A stretch of DNA of 64,000 bases from Cloacimonetes bacterium UBA6097 (lineage in GTDB: Bacteria > Cloacimonadota > Cloacimonadia > Cloacimonadales > Cloacimonadaceae): the NCBI GenBank assembly GCA_002435865.1, contig DIWV01000003.1, positions 10,650-74,649 on the forward strand, in the 5' to 3' direction. Below are positions 17,398 through 27,548 of this stretch, one piece after another. Numbering within the stretch: the first letter of the stretch is position 1; each line of letters starts with the position of its first letter. Below the pieces are notes generated by a model. It did not search any database, was not told the origin of the DNA, and was given only the letters and a program-made list of their open reading frames with translations. Both the position numbers and the translations under genes were made by a program.

Positions 17398-18000
17398 TTA
17401 ATCTTCTTCTTTTTCCAGGAGTGATTCGATTAGTTTGGTTGCTGCGAGTAGGTCTTTAACCACAAAATCGGGTTTGATTTCCCAATTCTGCATCTCTTCC
17501 GTAAAAGCTTTCTCACCATTGCCGCTGCGAACCAGGATTGTTTTCATACCTGCATTTTTGCCAAAGCCTATATCAGAATAGCGGTCTCCTATCATAAAGC
17601 TGTGCTCCGGTCTGAAATGAAAATCATTAAGCGCTTGTTTAAACATGCCTATTCCGGGTTTACGGTCTTCATGCACAATATTATAAGGCTCTACAACCCC
17701 ATCATAATAATAAGGTGAATAGTATACTTTATCCAGATAAGCGTCTTCTTCTGCCAGCAAATCCTGAGCTTTTTGCATAACGCTTAACATCTGTTCCATT
17801 GTTATATAACCCCTGGCAACTCCACCCTGATTAGTAACCAGTATTACATAATAGCCAAGCTCTTTAAGTAGTTTTATGCAGTCTGCTGCATAGGGATAAA
17901 GTGTGTATTTATCAGGATCATTCAGATATCCGTATTCATCCGGACTGATTGTGCCGTCTCTATCCAGAAAGATGGCAGCGGGATACTTCAGTTTACTCAT
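17398..18000 (-). CDS. HAD-IIIA phosphatase (GmhB/histidinol-phosphatase type)
   Basis: 200 aa cytoplasmic HAD hydrolase. Motif I FLDRDGTI with the DxDGT nucleophile pair, motif II VTNQGGVARG, motif III Lys in DRKPGIGM, and motif IV GDRYSDIGFG are all in order, matching the D,D-heptose 1,7-bisphosphate phosphatase family used in LPS core heptose synthesis. GmhB normally carries a Cys/His zinc loop just before motif III; here that segment (YYSPYYYDGVVEP) has no Cys, so substrate assignment is uncertain. It lies directly downstream of lptD (18 bases apart), which fits a role in LPS or sugar-phosphate metabolism. Confidence 0.82.
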   Translation of the reverse strand: MSKLKYPAAIFLDRDGTISPDEYGYLNDPDKYTLYPYAADCIKLLKELGYYVILVTNQGGVARGYITMEQMLSVMQKAQDLLAEEDAYLDKVYYSPYYYDGVVEPYNIVHEDRKPGIGMFKQALNDFHFRPEHSFMIGDRYSDIGFGKNAGMKTILVRSGNGEKAFTEEMQNWEIKPDFVVKDLLAATKLIESLLEKEED

Positions 18001-18018
18001 TTTCTATCTCTTTTTTGT

Positions 18019-20478
18019 TTAATATCTTTTATTGTCACGGGTCTGGAATTTAAGTGCATCAGGTAGGTTCACATTAAAGAACACAATCCTGTAATCCCAA
18101 TAATCCGTACGTCTTGTATAGCTGATATTCAGTTTCCAGCAATGCAGGGAGCGGCTGATATCAAATGACTGCGAGAGCATTTCGCTCTTTGTCACATTGT
18201 AATAATTGGTATAACTTAGCGACCAGTTTGTCGTAACCTTGATATTGGCATTCATCCTGAGGTTATTATTTGTGGGGTGGATGATGTTTTTATCAGTATT
18301 CATATCCTGCGAAATACTCAAACTCCAATTCTCGTCTTTTCCTGCGACCGGCTGAACTTCTGTAATTGTACCCAATGTATCGGCAGGATTAAGGTAAGCA
18401 GAGAAGTTTTCATTGGTCTTGCGCGGGAAGTAATTAATATAGGAAGCACTGCCTGAGATATTGATAGTATGCGAAAAATACTGGCTTTGTGTTTTCCAGT
18501 TCAGCCAATGCAGCAGATAAGGATTTTGCGTAATGTTATAGCTGGCAGAATAACCCACCTTAAGAAATCCCGGATTAAATTCTGCAGGACGGAAAGCAAA
18601 GCTGTGAGTAAAATTACCAACTTTGCGTTCTTCTTTTTCCAGGTTTATTCCTGTCCTTGATGTCCATGAAAAAATATCATTCAGTTTACGTTCTTTTTTA
18701 TCGGCAGTTTCCCTTAATTTCATCTGCCATCGCTGGTCCACTCCCAGGCTGATAAACCTGGATTTCAGACCTGAGTTCAATCCTATACCGCCGAAGTAAT
18801 AGAACTTATCGTTGTCAGGAAATCCCGGACTGTAGCTGAAAGAAGCAGAAGGCGTGATAATGTGCCTGATGGTGGAGATATAGAATTGGGGAATGTTTTT
18901 TATACCATAAATAGTAAAATTAGCGCTGGTACTGGTGGAATAGTCACTTCCGCGAACCCATTTCACATCGTTCCTGTCCCTGTCCATCCAGGCTTCGCTA
19001 TAGTTTAGAGCTTGAGTCAGGTTCAACCAACCCAGTGCCTTATAGTTGTAATTCAGACCCATGAAATGCTTCATACCCAGATGATGTTCATTCAGAAAAC
19101 CGGTTCCTGCTTCATTCATAGTATTATCCCAGATAATGTCCTGCAGGTTTCTTTTTTCTTCTCTCAGGTAACCTGTGTGGTCGAGCCTTACGTTGTAGCT
19201 GTAGTTAAAGTTTGTCCACCAGTTGGTTTTCCTGGAAGTGCTCTCTTTGGATGTAAAAATTTCATACACAGGACGCGAAGGCAGGGAATATGTAGCAGAA
19301 GGCAGGCTAACACTTGCGGTGTTATTAATCAGGTCTTCTGAATAAGTGGCTCCCACATTCAGATAAGAACTAAGGACAGGTCTGCGGTAAGAAAGTGAAG
19401 ATGTGACCTGCTGCGCCAGTGCTTCGTTAATATCAGTACTGGTTTCCCATATACGTTTATTGCTTACATAATCTATATTGGCATCAAAAGTGGCTTTCTC
19501 ACCCAGTTCGTGATGATGGTTGCCACGGATAAAATAGTCGTTTGTAGTGGTAACGTCGGATATCCTTTTCTGGAATGATGTGTTAAAATTTCCGCTATAA
19601 AGGTATCTTTTGGTATATCTGGTCTCCAGGTTTGCCATCCAGCCGGTTTTCTCCATCAAATCCATTCCGACGGTAACATCAGCATAATCTTTATAGGGAA
19701 TAAAGAAAGCAATATCACGAACGAATTTACCATCTATGGTGTTGTAACCCGGCTCTGGAATCAGGAATCCCATCTGCCGGCCTCGTTTAATAGAAAATGT
19801 CATGAATGGGAAGTAGAATATCGGCATGTGATTTACATAGGCAATGACTGGTTTGCCGACGATTTTGTCGCCTCTGTACATACGCATTTTCTTTGACCAG
19901 AACCAAAAATCCGGTTCAGGATCCTCACATGTGGTAAATCTGCCCCCATCTACATCATAGATATTAGTGTCTACCTTGCGGACTTCATCCCCGTAGTAAT
20001 ACCCTTTTTCCATTTTACTGGCTGTGTTATACATGATTCCGGTCTGGGAATTGACATCATAATATACCTGTTTGCCAATCATCACCTGGTCTTTATCCTG
20101 CAGAACCGTCCTTCCTGTGGAAAAAGCACGGTCTTTTTTTAAATCTATCTGTAAACTATCTGCTAAAATTGTGGAAGTCTGGTACTCAATGGATGTGTTG
20201 CCATACAGGTAAATCTGCTCGGTGTCATAATTATAATAGATGCTGTCTGCCACATATGCCAGGGAATCAATCTTTACTGATGGTACTTTGAGAGTATCTG
20301 CGATTGAAATGGATGTTTGGATTGTATCCTGTCCCGCAGGAAGAGTGATTTTATCGTCTTGTAACGGTGGTGTAACAGCCGGAGTGGGGACATTGTCCTC
20401 ACCCCAAAGAGGTAAACTGCCGGACAGCAGCATAACTGCACCCAGCAGAAAAACTAAGACTTTGTTACTTACTTTCAT
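18019..20478 (-). CDS. lptD: LPS-assembly protein LptD-like outer-membrane protein
   Basis: Outer-membrane beta barrel that inserts LPS into the outer leaflet. 819 aa: signal peptide (1-26), Pro/Asp-rich linker to about 70, an OstA/LptA-like beta-jellyroll (about 75-190; for example YYNYDTEQIYLYGNTSI), then a long barrel rich in alternating aromatic strands, beginning after the conserved segment MPIFYFPFMTFS and GFLIPEPGYN. Cysteines are nearly absent, unlike the disulfide-linked E. coli LptD. The length is normal for the family in FCB bacteria. It shares a transcript with the HAD phosphatase downstream and is divergent from the S8 peptidase gene. No LptE gene is seen nearby. Confidence 0.9.
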   Translation of the reverse strand: MKVSNKVLVFLLGAVMLLSGSLPLWGEDNVPTPAVTPPLQDDKITLPAGQDTIQTSISIADTLKVPSVKIDSLAYVADSIYYNYDTEQIYLYGNTSIEYQTSTILADSLQIDLKKDRAFSTGRTVLQDKDQVMIGKQVYYDVNSQTGIMYNTASKMEKGYYYGDEVRKVDTNIYDVDGGRFTTCEDPEPDFWFWSKKMRMYRGDKIVGKPVIAYVNHMPIFYFPFMTFSIKRGRQMGFLIPEPGYNTIDGKFVRDIAFFIPYKDYADVTVGMDLMEKTGWMANLETRYTKRYLYSGNFNTSFQKRISDVTTTNDYFIRGNHHHELGEKATFDANIDYVSNKRIWETSTDINEALAQQVTSSLSYRRPVLSSYLNVGATYSEDLINNTASVSLPSATYSLPSRPVYEIFTSKESTSRKTNWWTNFNYSYNVRLDHTGYLREEKRNLQDIIWDNTMNEAGTGFLNEHHLGMKHFMGLNYNYKALGWLNLTQALNYSEAWMDRDRNDVKWVRGSDYSTSTSANFTIYGIKNIPQFYISTIRHIITPSASFSYSPGFPDNDKFYYFGGIGLNSGLKSRFISLGVDQRWQMKLRETADKKERKLNDIFSWTSRTGINLEKEERKVGNFTHSFAFRPAEFNPGFLKVGYSASYNITQNPYLLHWLNWKTQSQYFSHTINISGSASYINYFPRKTNENFSAYLNPADTLGTITEVQPVAGKDENWSLSISQDMNTDKNIIHPTNNNLRMNANIKVTTNWSLSYTNYYNVTKSEMLSQSFDISRSLHCWKLNISYTRRTDYWDYRIVFFNVNLPDALKFQTRDNKRY

Positions 20479-20874
20479 TACAATACAATAACTGCACTTT
20501 TCCTTTTTTTAACCTTTCATCATGTATAGGTCAAGATGTCAAGTTATTCGTCTTTCCCTTTCTTGTTTCTTTTTGACTTGATGTATAATGATCGATTAAG
20601 ATTCGTAAATGTTTATGATATATAATATAAACTGAAAATTGGTTAATATCTAATTTACAAATTAATCAAGATGTTATACATATACAAAAATAAAAATTAT
20701 CTTGACAAACATACTGTATTAAAACATGAATGAAATAGTTGAAGATACTTTGCTAGACACAGATTTTTTTTATTAACTATGTAGGGTAGTTATCTCATAT
20801 CTCTCTATGAGCAGATTAGTGAATTATAAGCAGTTGCTTGATTCAAGTAACAAGCTATCAAAAAGGAGGAAAAG
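20479..20874. other. AT-rich divergent intergenic region
   Basis: 396 bases between lptD (leftward) and the broken S8 peptidase gene (rightward). No gene is visible. It is clearly more AT-rich than the flanking genes. It holds a perfect TATAAT at 20584-20589 with only a weak -35, a TTGACA at 20702-20707 without a good -10, and TGTCAAG/CTTGA motifs repeated near 20530-20585. A strong AGGAGG ribosome site ends the region, before the ATG at 20875. Confidence 0.5.
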
Positions 20875-23800
20875 ATGAAAAAACTAGTGTTAATCGGAGC
20901 AGTTCTGCTACTTATGAGTATTTTATTTGCAGTAGATTATGCTCCCGGTAATGTCGTGTTCAAATCCGATGAAGCAATTAAGGTCGTTAAAACTGAACCT
21001 TACTTGGAAACAGATCGAATTTGGTTTAACAGTTTAATATCTCAATTTAGTATTTCGAATCTTACTTTTTTAAGCGAAGAGCTTGTCCCAGATGAATATC
21101 AATCTGACAGGCTTTATTATTTGGCTATATTTGACACAATAAACTCAGTTAGTGATGCTATAGACATTTTTAATCTTGAAAACCATATCTTCTGGTCCGA
21201 ACCAAATTATCTTGGTCAGTTTGATATTTTATCGAATGATGAATATGCAGGTATCCAATGGAATCTTGACAGAATAAACCTTCAAAATGTTTGGAATTTA
21301 CCTATTCAGGAATTTGGAGATCCTGAGATTATTGTTGCTGTATTAGATTCAGGAGTTGATTTGGGTCTAAATAATTATCCTTTTCCCCATCCAGACTTGA
21401 ATCTAAACTTATGGCTGGATAACCATGGATATTATGGGTGGAATCCGAATGCATTATACGGAAATGATGGTGGCCCATGGTTAGACTTAAATGAGCATAT
21501 CCCACAAGACAAATTAGGACATGGAACGGCAGTATCAGGAGTTATAGCTGCATCAAACAATAATATTATTGGTATTTCTAGCATTGCGGGCGGTTGGGAA
21601 AACCAGAGCGGTTGCAGAATTATGCCCGTAGAAATTGGGGACGCTCGCGGTATCAACGAAGTATCAGTGTATAGAGGTCTTTTGTACGCATACAGACATC
21701 AAGCAAGTGTAATTAACATGAGTTTCCATTTAGAAAGTGAAAGTAATTTGGTTTATAGCGCAATAAGCGATATATACAATAACCATTACAATTATCCAAT
21801 TCATCCAATTATGGTCGTTTCAGCGGGGAATGATTATACTTAATTCATCAATTATCCCACTTGCTATGATGAAGTAATAAGTGTTGCAGCAACCGATCCG
21901 CAAGATAACAGAGCTTTTTTTTCGACTTACTCCAGATTTGTTGATGTTTGTGCCCCAGGGGGTAGCTCGTATTTGTTTTATTCTTCTCCATAAGATGATA
22001 TTAAGATAACTACACCACAAGACAATCAATTTGCATATCATTTTCTCAATTCTTGGTCATCATATTATCACCAGAGCAGTGGAACATCTTTTGCGGCTCC
22101 TCACGTTGCGGGACTTATTGCCTAAAACTAAGTTATAATAGACATAATAATATTACAGAAAGTAATGAAGAGTTAAGAAATAGAGTTTTGGGTTCTGTAG
22201 ATGATATTTATAATAATAATAATTTGCAATATGCAGGATTAATAGGATCAGGCAGAATTAATGCATATAAATGTCTTAGTGATAGTCCCCATCCATTCGT
22301 TTATTTAAACAAAGAAGAATTTATTGACTTAGCAACTAATGAATCAAGTGAGATTTTATATACTAATTCAGACTACAGGATAAATATTGAGTTAAAGAAT
22401 GTATGGCTTCACGCTAACAATATTAGAGGGACGATTACTACAGATGATCCTTTTATATCTTTTAATACTGAAAATATCGATTGGGGAGATATTGATACTT
22501 CTTGTATTCAATCAAATGTAAGCGAAGTAATAGTTGAAATCATGGGCGGATACACTAGAACTGTAGAGTTTGAACTCAATATTTGGGGAGATAACTTTCC
22601 TCAAAAAACTTACATATTACCTGTGCAGATAAATGATACTGTTGCTTCAACAAATTTGACATTAGACCTTAACCCAGATGAAAAGATTAATCGGTATAAC
22701 GTATGTAAAGACATCGACCATGATGGGATTGATGAGATTATTGTATCATCAGATTTAGGAAGAGTATTTATTATTGACGACAACAACTATGTATTTACTG
22801 AAACAAATAGAATTATGAAATGCGTTCCTACAGTTGCTGATATTGATTCTGAAGGGAACTTTGAGATCATTGCAGGAACATTTGAAAATTCTTTGAATAA
22901 CTTCATATATGTATGGGATAACAATCTTAATCTTGAGTACCAATTTACAATACAAAATAGAGTTACAAATATAACAGTTTCCGATGTGAATGGAGATACG
23001 AAACCTGATATCATCGCTACAATTCAGCAAACAAGTGATTTTCAGGGAATAAACGGATTTGCTATCATCGATATAACGACTCAGTCTATTCATACATTTA
23101 GTACTAATTACTTTGTTCAGCACAATGTATCAGTCAGTGATGTAGATAACGATGGAGTAGAAGAAGTTATTTTGATTATAAAAGATGAACTAAGCTTCCA
23201 AACTAATTATGCTATACAAGTATACGATGTTTCGAATACTTTTAACATAACTCAAACATATTTTGTTGAAGAAGTAAATACTTCACTATCTACAGTTTTA
23301 TGTGGACCATTAGTGTTTGATATAAATGAAGATGGAATTGATGAATTCATTTTTTCAATAATGCAAGATAACCAAGAAATTGTAAAAGTGTATCAATATG
23401 GGAATAATCAGATATTGTGGCAATACGAAATACCTCTAGCCTTATGGCGAGTTCCCCTTTCAAGAAATATTGTTATTGGAGATTTTTCTCAAGCATCTCC
23501 TGGATACGAAATTATGTTATTTACACAAAGATGGGTAGTTTTAAGCAATCAAGGCGATGTTATACTAAATGAAAATGGAGTATTTGGTCATTATCAATAC
23601 TTCCCATTGATTTTTGATAGTAATAATGATAATATATGCGAAATTTATTTAATTCAGGACTCCGGTTACTTTTTATTAGATCAAGATATGCAATCATATA
23701 ATACTTTAACTTTCGGAGATGCATATAATCGCAATTTTGATGGCGCTTCGTTAATTCAATCACCCGAAGGTAATTCCATATGCCTTACTTCAACATTCGG

Positions 23801-25418
23801 GCAAGTGTATTTTATTGCACAACCATATAATGCCAATATCGCTCCTGTCTATAAACAGCATATGAATAATCCAATGCATACAGGTAAGCACAATCTGTTA
23901 GTTCCACAAGTAATCTCAAACTATTTTGATTTAAAACATGACGTTTATTTAGAAAGAGATGTGGAAATATCTAGAGATGGAACTCTTATCTGCAATAATG
24001 GTATAAAAATCAATATAGATCCGAATATAATCATCAGAATTTATGGTGAAATGATATGTACTGGAATGACAAGCTCTGAAGTATGTTTTCGGGGTTTCTG
24101 CCAAAGTTCAGTTCCTAATTATTGGTGTGGGATAGAATTTTATAACGAAAGTACTTCAACCATAGAATATGCTCATATTAAAAATGCTTACATAGGTATC
24201 AATTACATTGATTTTGGAAATCATCATTTGTTAAAGAGTAAATTTACTAACAATACAACAGGAATTGGAGTCTTTAATAGCGCTCCCATTTTTTATGAAA
24301 ATACCATCTATAGTAATCAGGGGACAGGTATTATGGTAGACCATAATGCAACTCCTTTCATGAATTTTGAACCACAAGAAGTGTGTGGAACTAACGCCAT
24401 TTACAACAACGATATTGGCATTAATGTCTCGCAATCCACTCCAGTGTTGAAGGAAGGACATAATGACTTCAATAACGTTTCCTGGAATATTAGAATTCAG
24501 GATAATAGTACATTCTCAGCACAAAAAAACTGGTGGGGTTCTGATCAGTTTGAGGATATTGTTAATAAATTTAATCAACCTGATCTTATAGCATTTGATC
24601 CTTGGGACGCTAATGCAAATACTTTAACTTTTGATCCTAATGAAATTTTAGAAATTGCCATGCATCATTTTCTGCATGATGAATATCCCCAAGCTATACC
24701 CTTATTTCACCAAATTCTAGATGATCCTCTAGAATCGGATGCAGATTATATTTCTATAAAGTCTCTTTTAACATGCTACGAGAAAATTGATAGCCTTGCA
24801 ACATACAAGATATTTGTAGAGCAAAAAATATCAGGAGTTTTGACTGAAACAATGAGAAAATGTTATGAAGAGATATTAGCATTGATGAATAGGCTACTGG
24901 AAGAATATAATAATGCTATTACATATTATGAATCAATTCTTGATACTAACCTTAGTTTTGCAGATTCATGTTATGCTGTAATAGACTTGGGTAACACTTA
25001 TCTTGAATCCAATAATAAGGCTATAGGGAGATATTTAAAATATAGGCCAAAATCTTCATCAGAGAATATAAGAAACACCAGGAACCTGCTCTCACAATTA
25101 CATGCAATTTCTGAACTAAGTTATAATAATGTGCCACAATTGAAATTAACTCTTTTGCAGAATTATCCTAATCCATTTAATCCAACTACAATTATTGGTT
25201 TCGTCTTGCCAAAAGATGAAATAGTGGATCTATCAATTTATAATCTTAAGGGGCAGAAAGTTAAAACTTTGATTAATGAAAAAATGAAAAAAGGTAACAA
25301 TAAGATTGTGTGGGATGGAAAAGATTCATCTAATAACAATGTAAGTTCAGGTGTGTACTTTTATAAGCTCACTTCCAATAAATCAAGTATTGTAAAAAAG
25401 TGCTTGCTCTTAAAGTAA
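20875..25418 (+). pseudogene. Broken gene: secreted subtilisin-like (S8) peptidase with repeat domains and type IX-like sorting domain
   Basis: Read through its lesions, one gene of about 1,515 codons: signal peptide, S8 domain with Asp158 (VLDSGVD), His216 (LGHGTAVSG) and Ser402 (SGTSFAAPHVAG), FG-GAP/VCBS-like repeats with DVNGDTKPDI-type loops, a parallel beta-helix region, TPR-like helices, and a C-terminal sorting domain (LLQNYPNPFNPTT ... GVYFYKL). Two in-frame TAA codons (21841 and 21991) and a frameshift at about 22122 interrupt it; the frameshift is explained by loss of one C from GCCCTA. The protein signal continues across each lesion without loss, and the last 3.3 kb is fully open. 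It may be a recent pseudogene or carry assembly errors. AT content is higher than in neighbouring genes. Confidence 0.85.
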
Positions 25419-25429
25419 TTAAACAAAAT

Positions 25430-25477
25430 GTTGGGATTGGAGTAACATCCAATCCCAACTTCTATTTATTTTTTTTA
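25430..25477 (+). terminator. Rho-independent terminator after the S8 peptidase gene
   Basis: GTTGGGATTGG (25430-25440) and CCAATCCCAAC (25449-25459) form a perfect 11-bp stem with an 8-base loop, followed by a T-rich run ending in eight T. It lies 12 bases after the stop codon. Confidence 0.9.
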
Positions 25478-25498
25478 TACGTTAATTAAGGGGTACAT

Positions 25499-26800
25499 AT
25501 GAAATTTCTTTTAGTACTTATATCAATACTATGCTATTTTACATTATACAGCCAACCGGTTGATGTTGATTCCTTAGCCAGCATCCAAGAGTTGGAAGGA
25601 GATATAATGTTAGATCAGAATGGTAATATTGTGTTTATTGGTCATGATATATCAAATTATCACATAGGAGATGGTTATAATGGAATATTTATGACTAGAT
25701 ATACAACTATAAGTTATATCTCTTTCCCAATTCCATCTTTTCTCATATCAACTGCTGTAAATAGAGTAGACCTGTATTTAAAATTGTATAGTTGTATGGG
25801 TGATAATGTCCTAAATTCTTATCCCGTATTCCAACTACCCACAGCTAATGTCTTACCATCGTTTATGCTGACACACATTGATTATGGATTCAGTCTTGAT
25901 CAATATGATGTAAACTCACAAGTTTTACATCCTTCTATGGTCTTTGTAGATTTAGATTCTTTCTCTATAGGATGGCATAGTATAGACATCACAGATTATG
26001 TCAGAAATGATATTCAGTGTCATAGAGTTTATTCTCAATATAAACTAACTCTTCAATATCAGAATGTTTTATCTGATTGGGATTATTACGATGACAGAAT
26101 ATATGCTCAGTCATCATGTGCATCAATTATATCAGAAAATCCTTATGTAAAAATAAATTACAACACATCAGATCTTTGTCCTGTGATTGAACACACGCCT
26201 TTAACCACAATATCCAATGATATGATGCCTATTACATTCTCCAGTGTTGTAACTGATGATACAGCTTTGAATTCTGTGCTTCTGAAATACAGAATTGATG
26301 ATCAGGATAGTGTAATAGTTATTATGAACTCACCGGATGACATTAATTACGTTTGTTCAGTAGACATAGAACTTCCTGTTCAGGGTGGATATTTTTATTA
26401 TAAGATTTCTGCAATGGATAGCGATAATCATACTACCAATCTGCCTGCATCGGGATGGTTTGATGTTATTATTGAACCTACATCTGCTAACGATAATGTA
26501 AACATAACTCCAGCGCTAAAGATAACTTCCTTATATCCCAATCCCTTCAGAATCAGTACTGGAACAGAACTGAGAACAGAATTCGAAACAAAACCAGGGA
26601 CAAAAACTAAAGCAACTGTATACAATCTAAAAGGGCAGTTTATAAGGCATCTGGGGAGTTCTATCGCATCCGGAAAAAGTGCCTGCTTTGTTTGGAACGG
26701 TAGGGATGAAGCTAACCACACAATCAAACCTGGGATTTATCTTATAAAGATTTCGCAATCCGGTGGATTTTGCATCAGAAAAATAATCGTACTTGATTAA
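25499..26800 (+). CDS. Secreted protein of unknown function with type IX-like C-terminal sorting domain
   Basis: 433 aa. Signal peptide in residues 1-19 (ending YSQP). The first 220 residues look like a beta-sandwich of the DNRLRE/carbohydrate-binding type seen in surface proteins (paired strands, then WHSIDITDYVRNDIQ), though I cannot name it with confidence. Residues about 225-320 resemble an Ig-like module. The last 90 residues are a sorting domain: SLYPNPFRISTG, ATVYNLKGQ, WNGRDEANH, and GIYLIKIS near the end. Export across the outer membrane by a type IX-like system is inferred from that domain. AAGGGG precedes the ATG. It follows the terminator of the broken peptidase and is probably transcribed separately. 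Confidence 0.8.
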   Translation: MKFLLVLISILCYFTLYSQPVDVDSLASIQELEGDIMLDQNGNIVFIGHDISNYHIGDGYNGIFMTRYTTISYISFPIPSFLISTAVNRVDLYLKLYSCMGDNVLNSYPVFQLPTANVLPSFMLTHIDYGFSLDQYDVNSQVLHPSMVFVDLDSFSIGWHSIDITDYVRNDIQCHRVYSQYKLTLQYQNVLSDWDYYDDRIYAQSSCASIISENPYVKINYNTSDLCPVIEHTPLTTISNDMMPITFSSVVTDDTALNSVLLKYRIDDQDSVIVIMNSPDDINYVCSVDIELPVQGGYFYYKISAMDSDNHTTNLPASGWFDVIIEPTSANDNVNITPALKITSLYPNPFRISTGTELRTEFETKPGTKTKATVYNLKGQFIRHLGSSIASGKSACFVWNGRDEANHTIKPGIYLIKISQSGGFCIRKIIVLD

Positions 26801-27275
26801 TAATGTGATTATCCAATTTACTTAAGCACAACTTACAATTGCATTTACGATAATTATTTTGTTGTTGACACTCTTTAACTGGAGACAGCTAAAGACTTGG
26901 CAACGAAAATGGAAACTTATACTGATTGAGGAAATGAATCCTGAATGGGGAGACTTAACTGAAAAAAAGGACTTTCTTTAGGATGATTTATCTGGATGAT
27001 GCTGCGCAAGAGAAAAGTTTCAGCCTGCGCTGGAATGACGCATATATAGTTTGGGAATGGGACGTAGGGGCTGGTCTTGTGCCAGCCCTAAAGAATTTTA
27101 CGAGCTGGCACAAGACCAACCATTACGATACAACAAAATGCCAATTTATATAAGATTCAGAGAACAATTTGTTTTTATAGTTGACACTCTTTGTGTCTGG
27201 TATAAGTTTGAAATATGGAACTGTGAAGCAGCTTAAGTCAGGCTGTTAACAGAATCGTGACAGGGGGAGACAATT
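26801..27275. other. 475-base region without a gene
   Basis: No coding region is supported; a 61-codon ORF here has no homology I recognise, no ribosome site and crosses a hairpin. Visible structure: an 18-bp stem hairpin at 27069-27121, and a 13-base direct repeat GTTGACACTCTTT at 26864-26876 and 27180-27192, each set in similar AT-rich surroundings. GGGGGAGAC shortly before 27276 serves as ribosome site for the cupin gene. Confidence 0.5.
27069..27121. repeat. Long hairpin
   Basis: GGCTGGTCTTGTGCCAGC (27069-27086) pairs with GCTGGCACAAGACCAACC (27104-27121) at 17 of 18 positions, with a 17-base AT-rich loop. No T-run follows. Unlike the E1-E6 family it has no 11-bp internal period. It may be a decayed mobile or structured-RNA element. 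Confidence 0.6.
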
Positions 27276-27545
27276 ATGGACATTGTTGTGCGCAAACTCA
27301 GTGATGAGGAAAAGCAAAGTTTAAATATTTTCAACTGGCCTATCTGGACAAAAGAAATCTCAATTTTTGATTGGGAATACGATTCTCAGGAAGAATGCTA
27401 CATCCTTGAAGGTGAAGTGGAAATCCTGACTTCTGATGAAAAGAAAATCAGTTTTGGAGCAGAAGATTTTGTTACCTTCCCCATAGGTTTATCCTGTACA
27501 TGGATTGTTAAGCAACCAGTCCGCAAGCATTACCGCTTTCAATAA
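27276..27545 (+). CDS. Small cupin-domain protein (Cupin_3 type)
   Basis: 89 aa forming a single small cupin barrel: WPIWTKEISIFDWEYDSQEECY at the front (metal-site region with the ExxE-like acidic pair), YILEGEVEILTSDE, a GAEDFVTFPIG turn and a final CTWIV strand. The layout is that of the EutQ/DUF861 cupin_3 family, small soluble proteins whose roles are mostly unknown. The gene ends 3 bases before a DUF512 radical-SAM gene, so the two are almost certainly co-transcribed and perhaps translationally coupled. Confidence 0.82.
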   Translation: MDIVVRKLSDEEKQSLNIFNWPIWTKEISIFDWEYDSQEECYILEGEVEILTSDEKKISFGAEDFVTFPIGLSCTWIVKQPVRKHYRFQ

Positions 27546-27548
27546 AAT

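Noticed and set aside
22053..25418. The large ORF from 22053 as an independent gene
   Set aside because: The first residues are out of frame with the subtilisin signal, there is no ribosome site, and the protein signal continues directly from the upstream S8 domain if one C is restored.
27051..27236. A 61-codon ORF in the 26.8-27.3 kb gap
   Set aside because: It crosses the 18-bp hairpin, has no ribosome site, and its composition is not protein-like.
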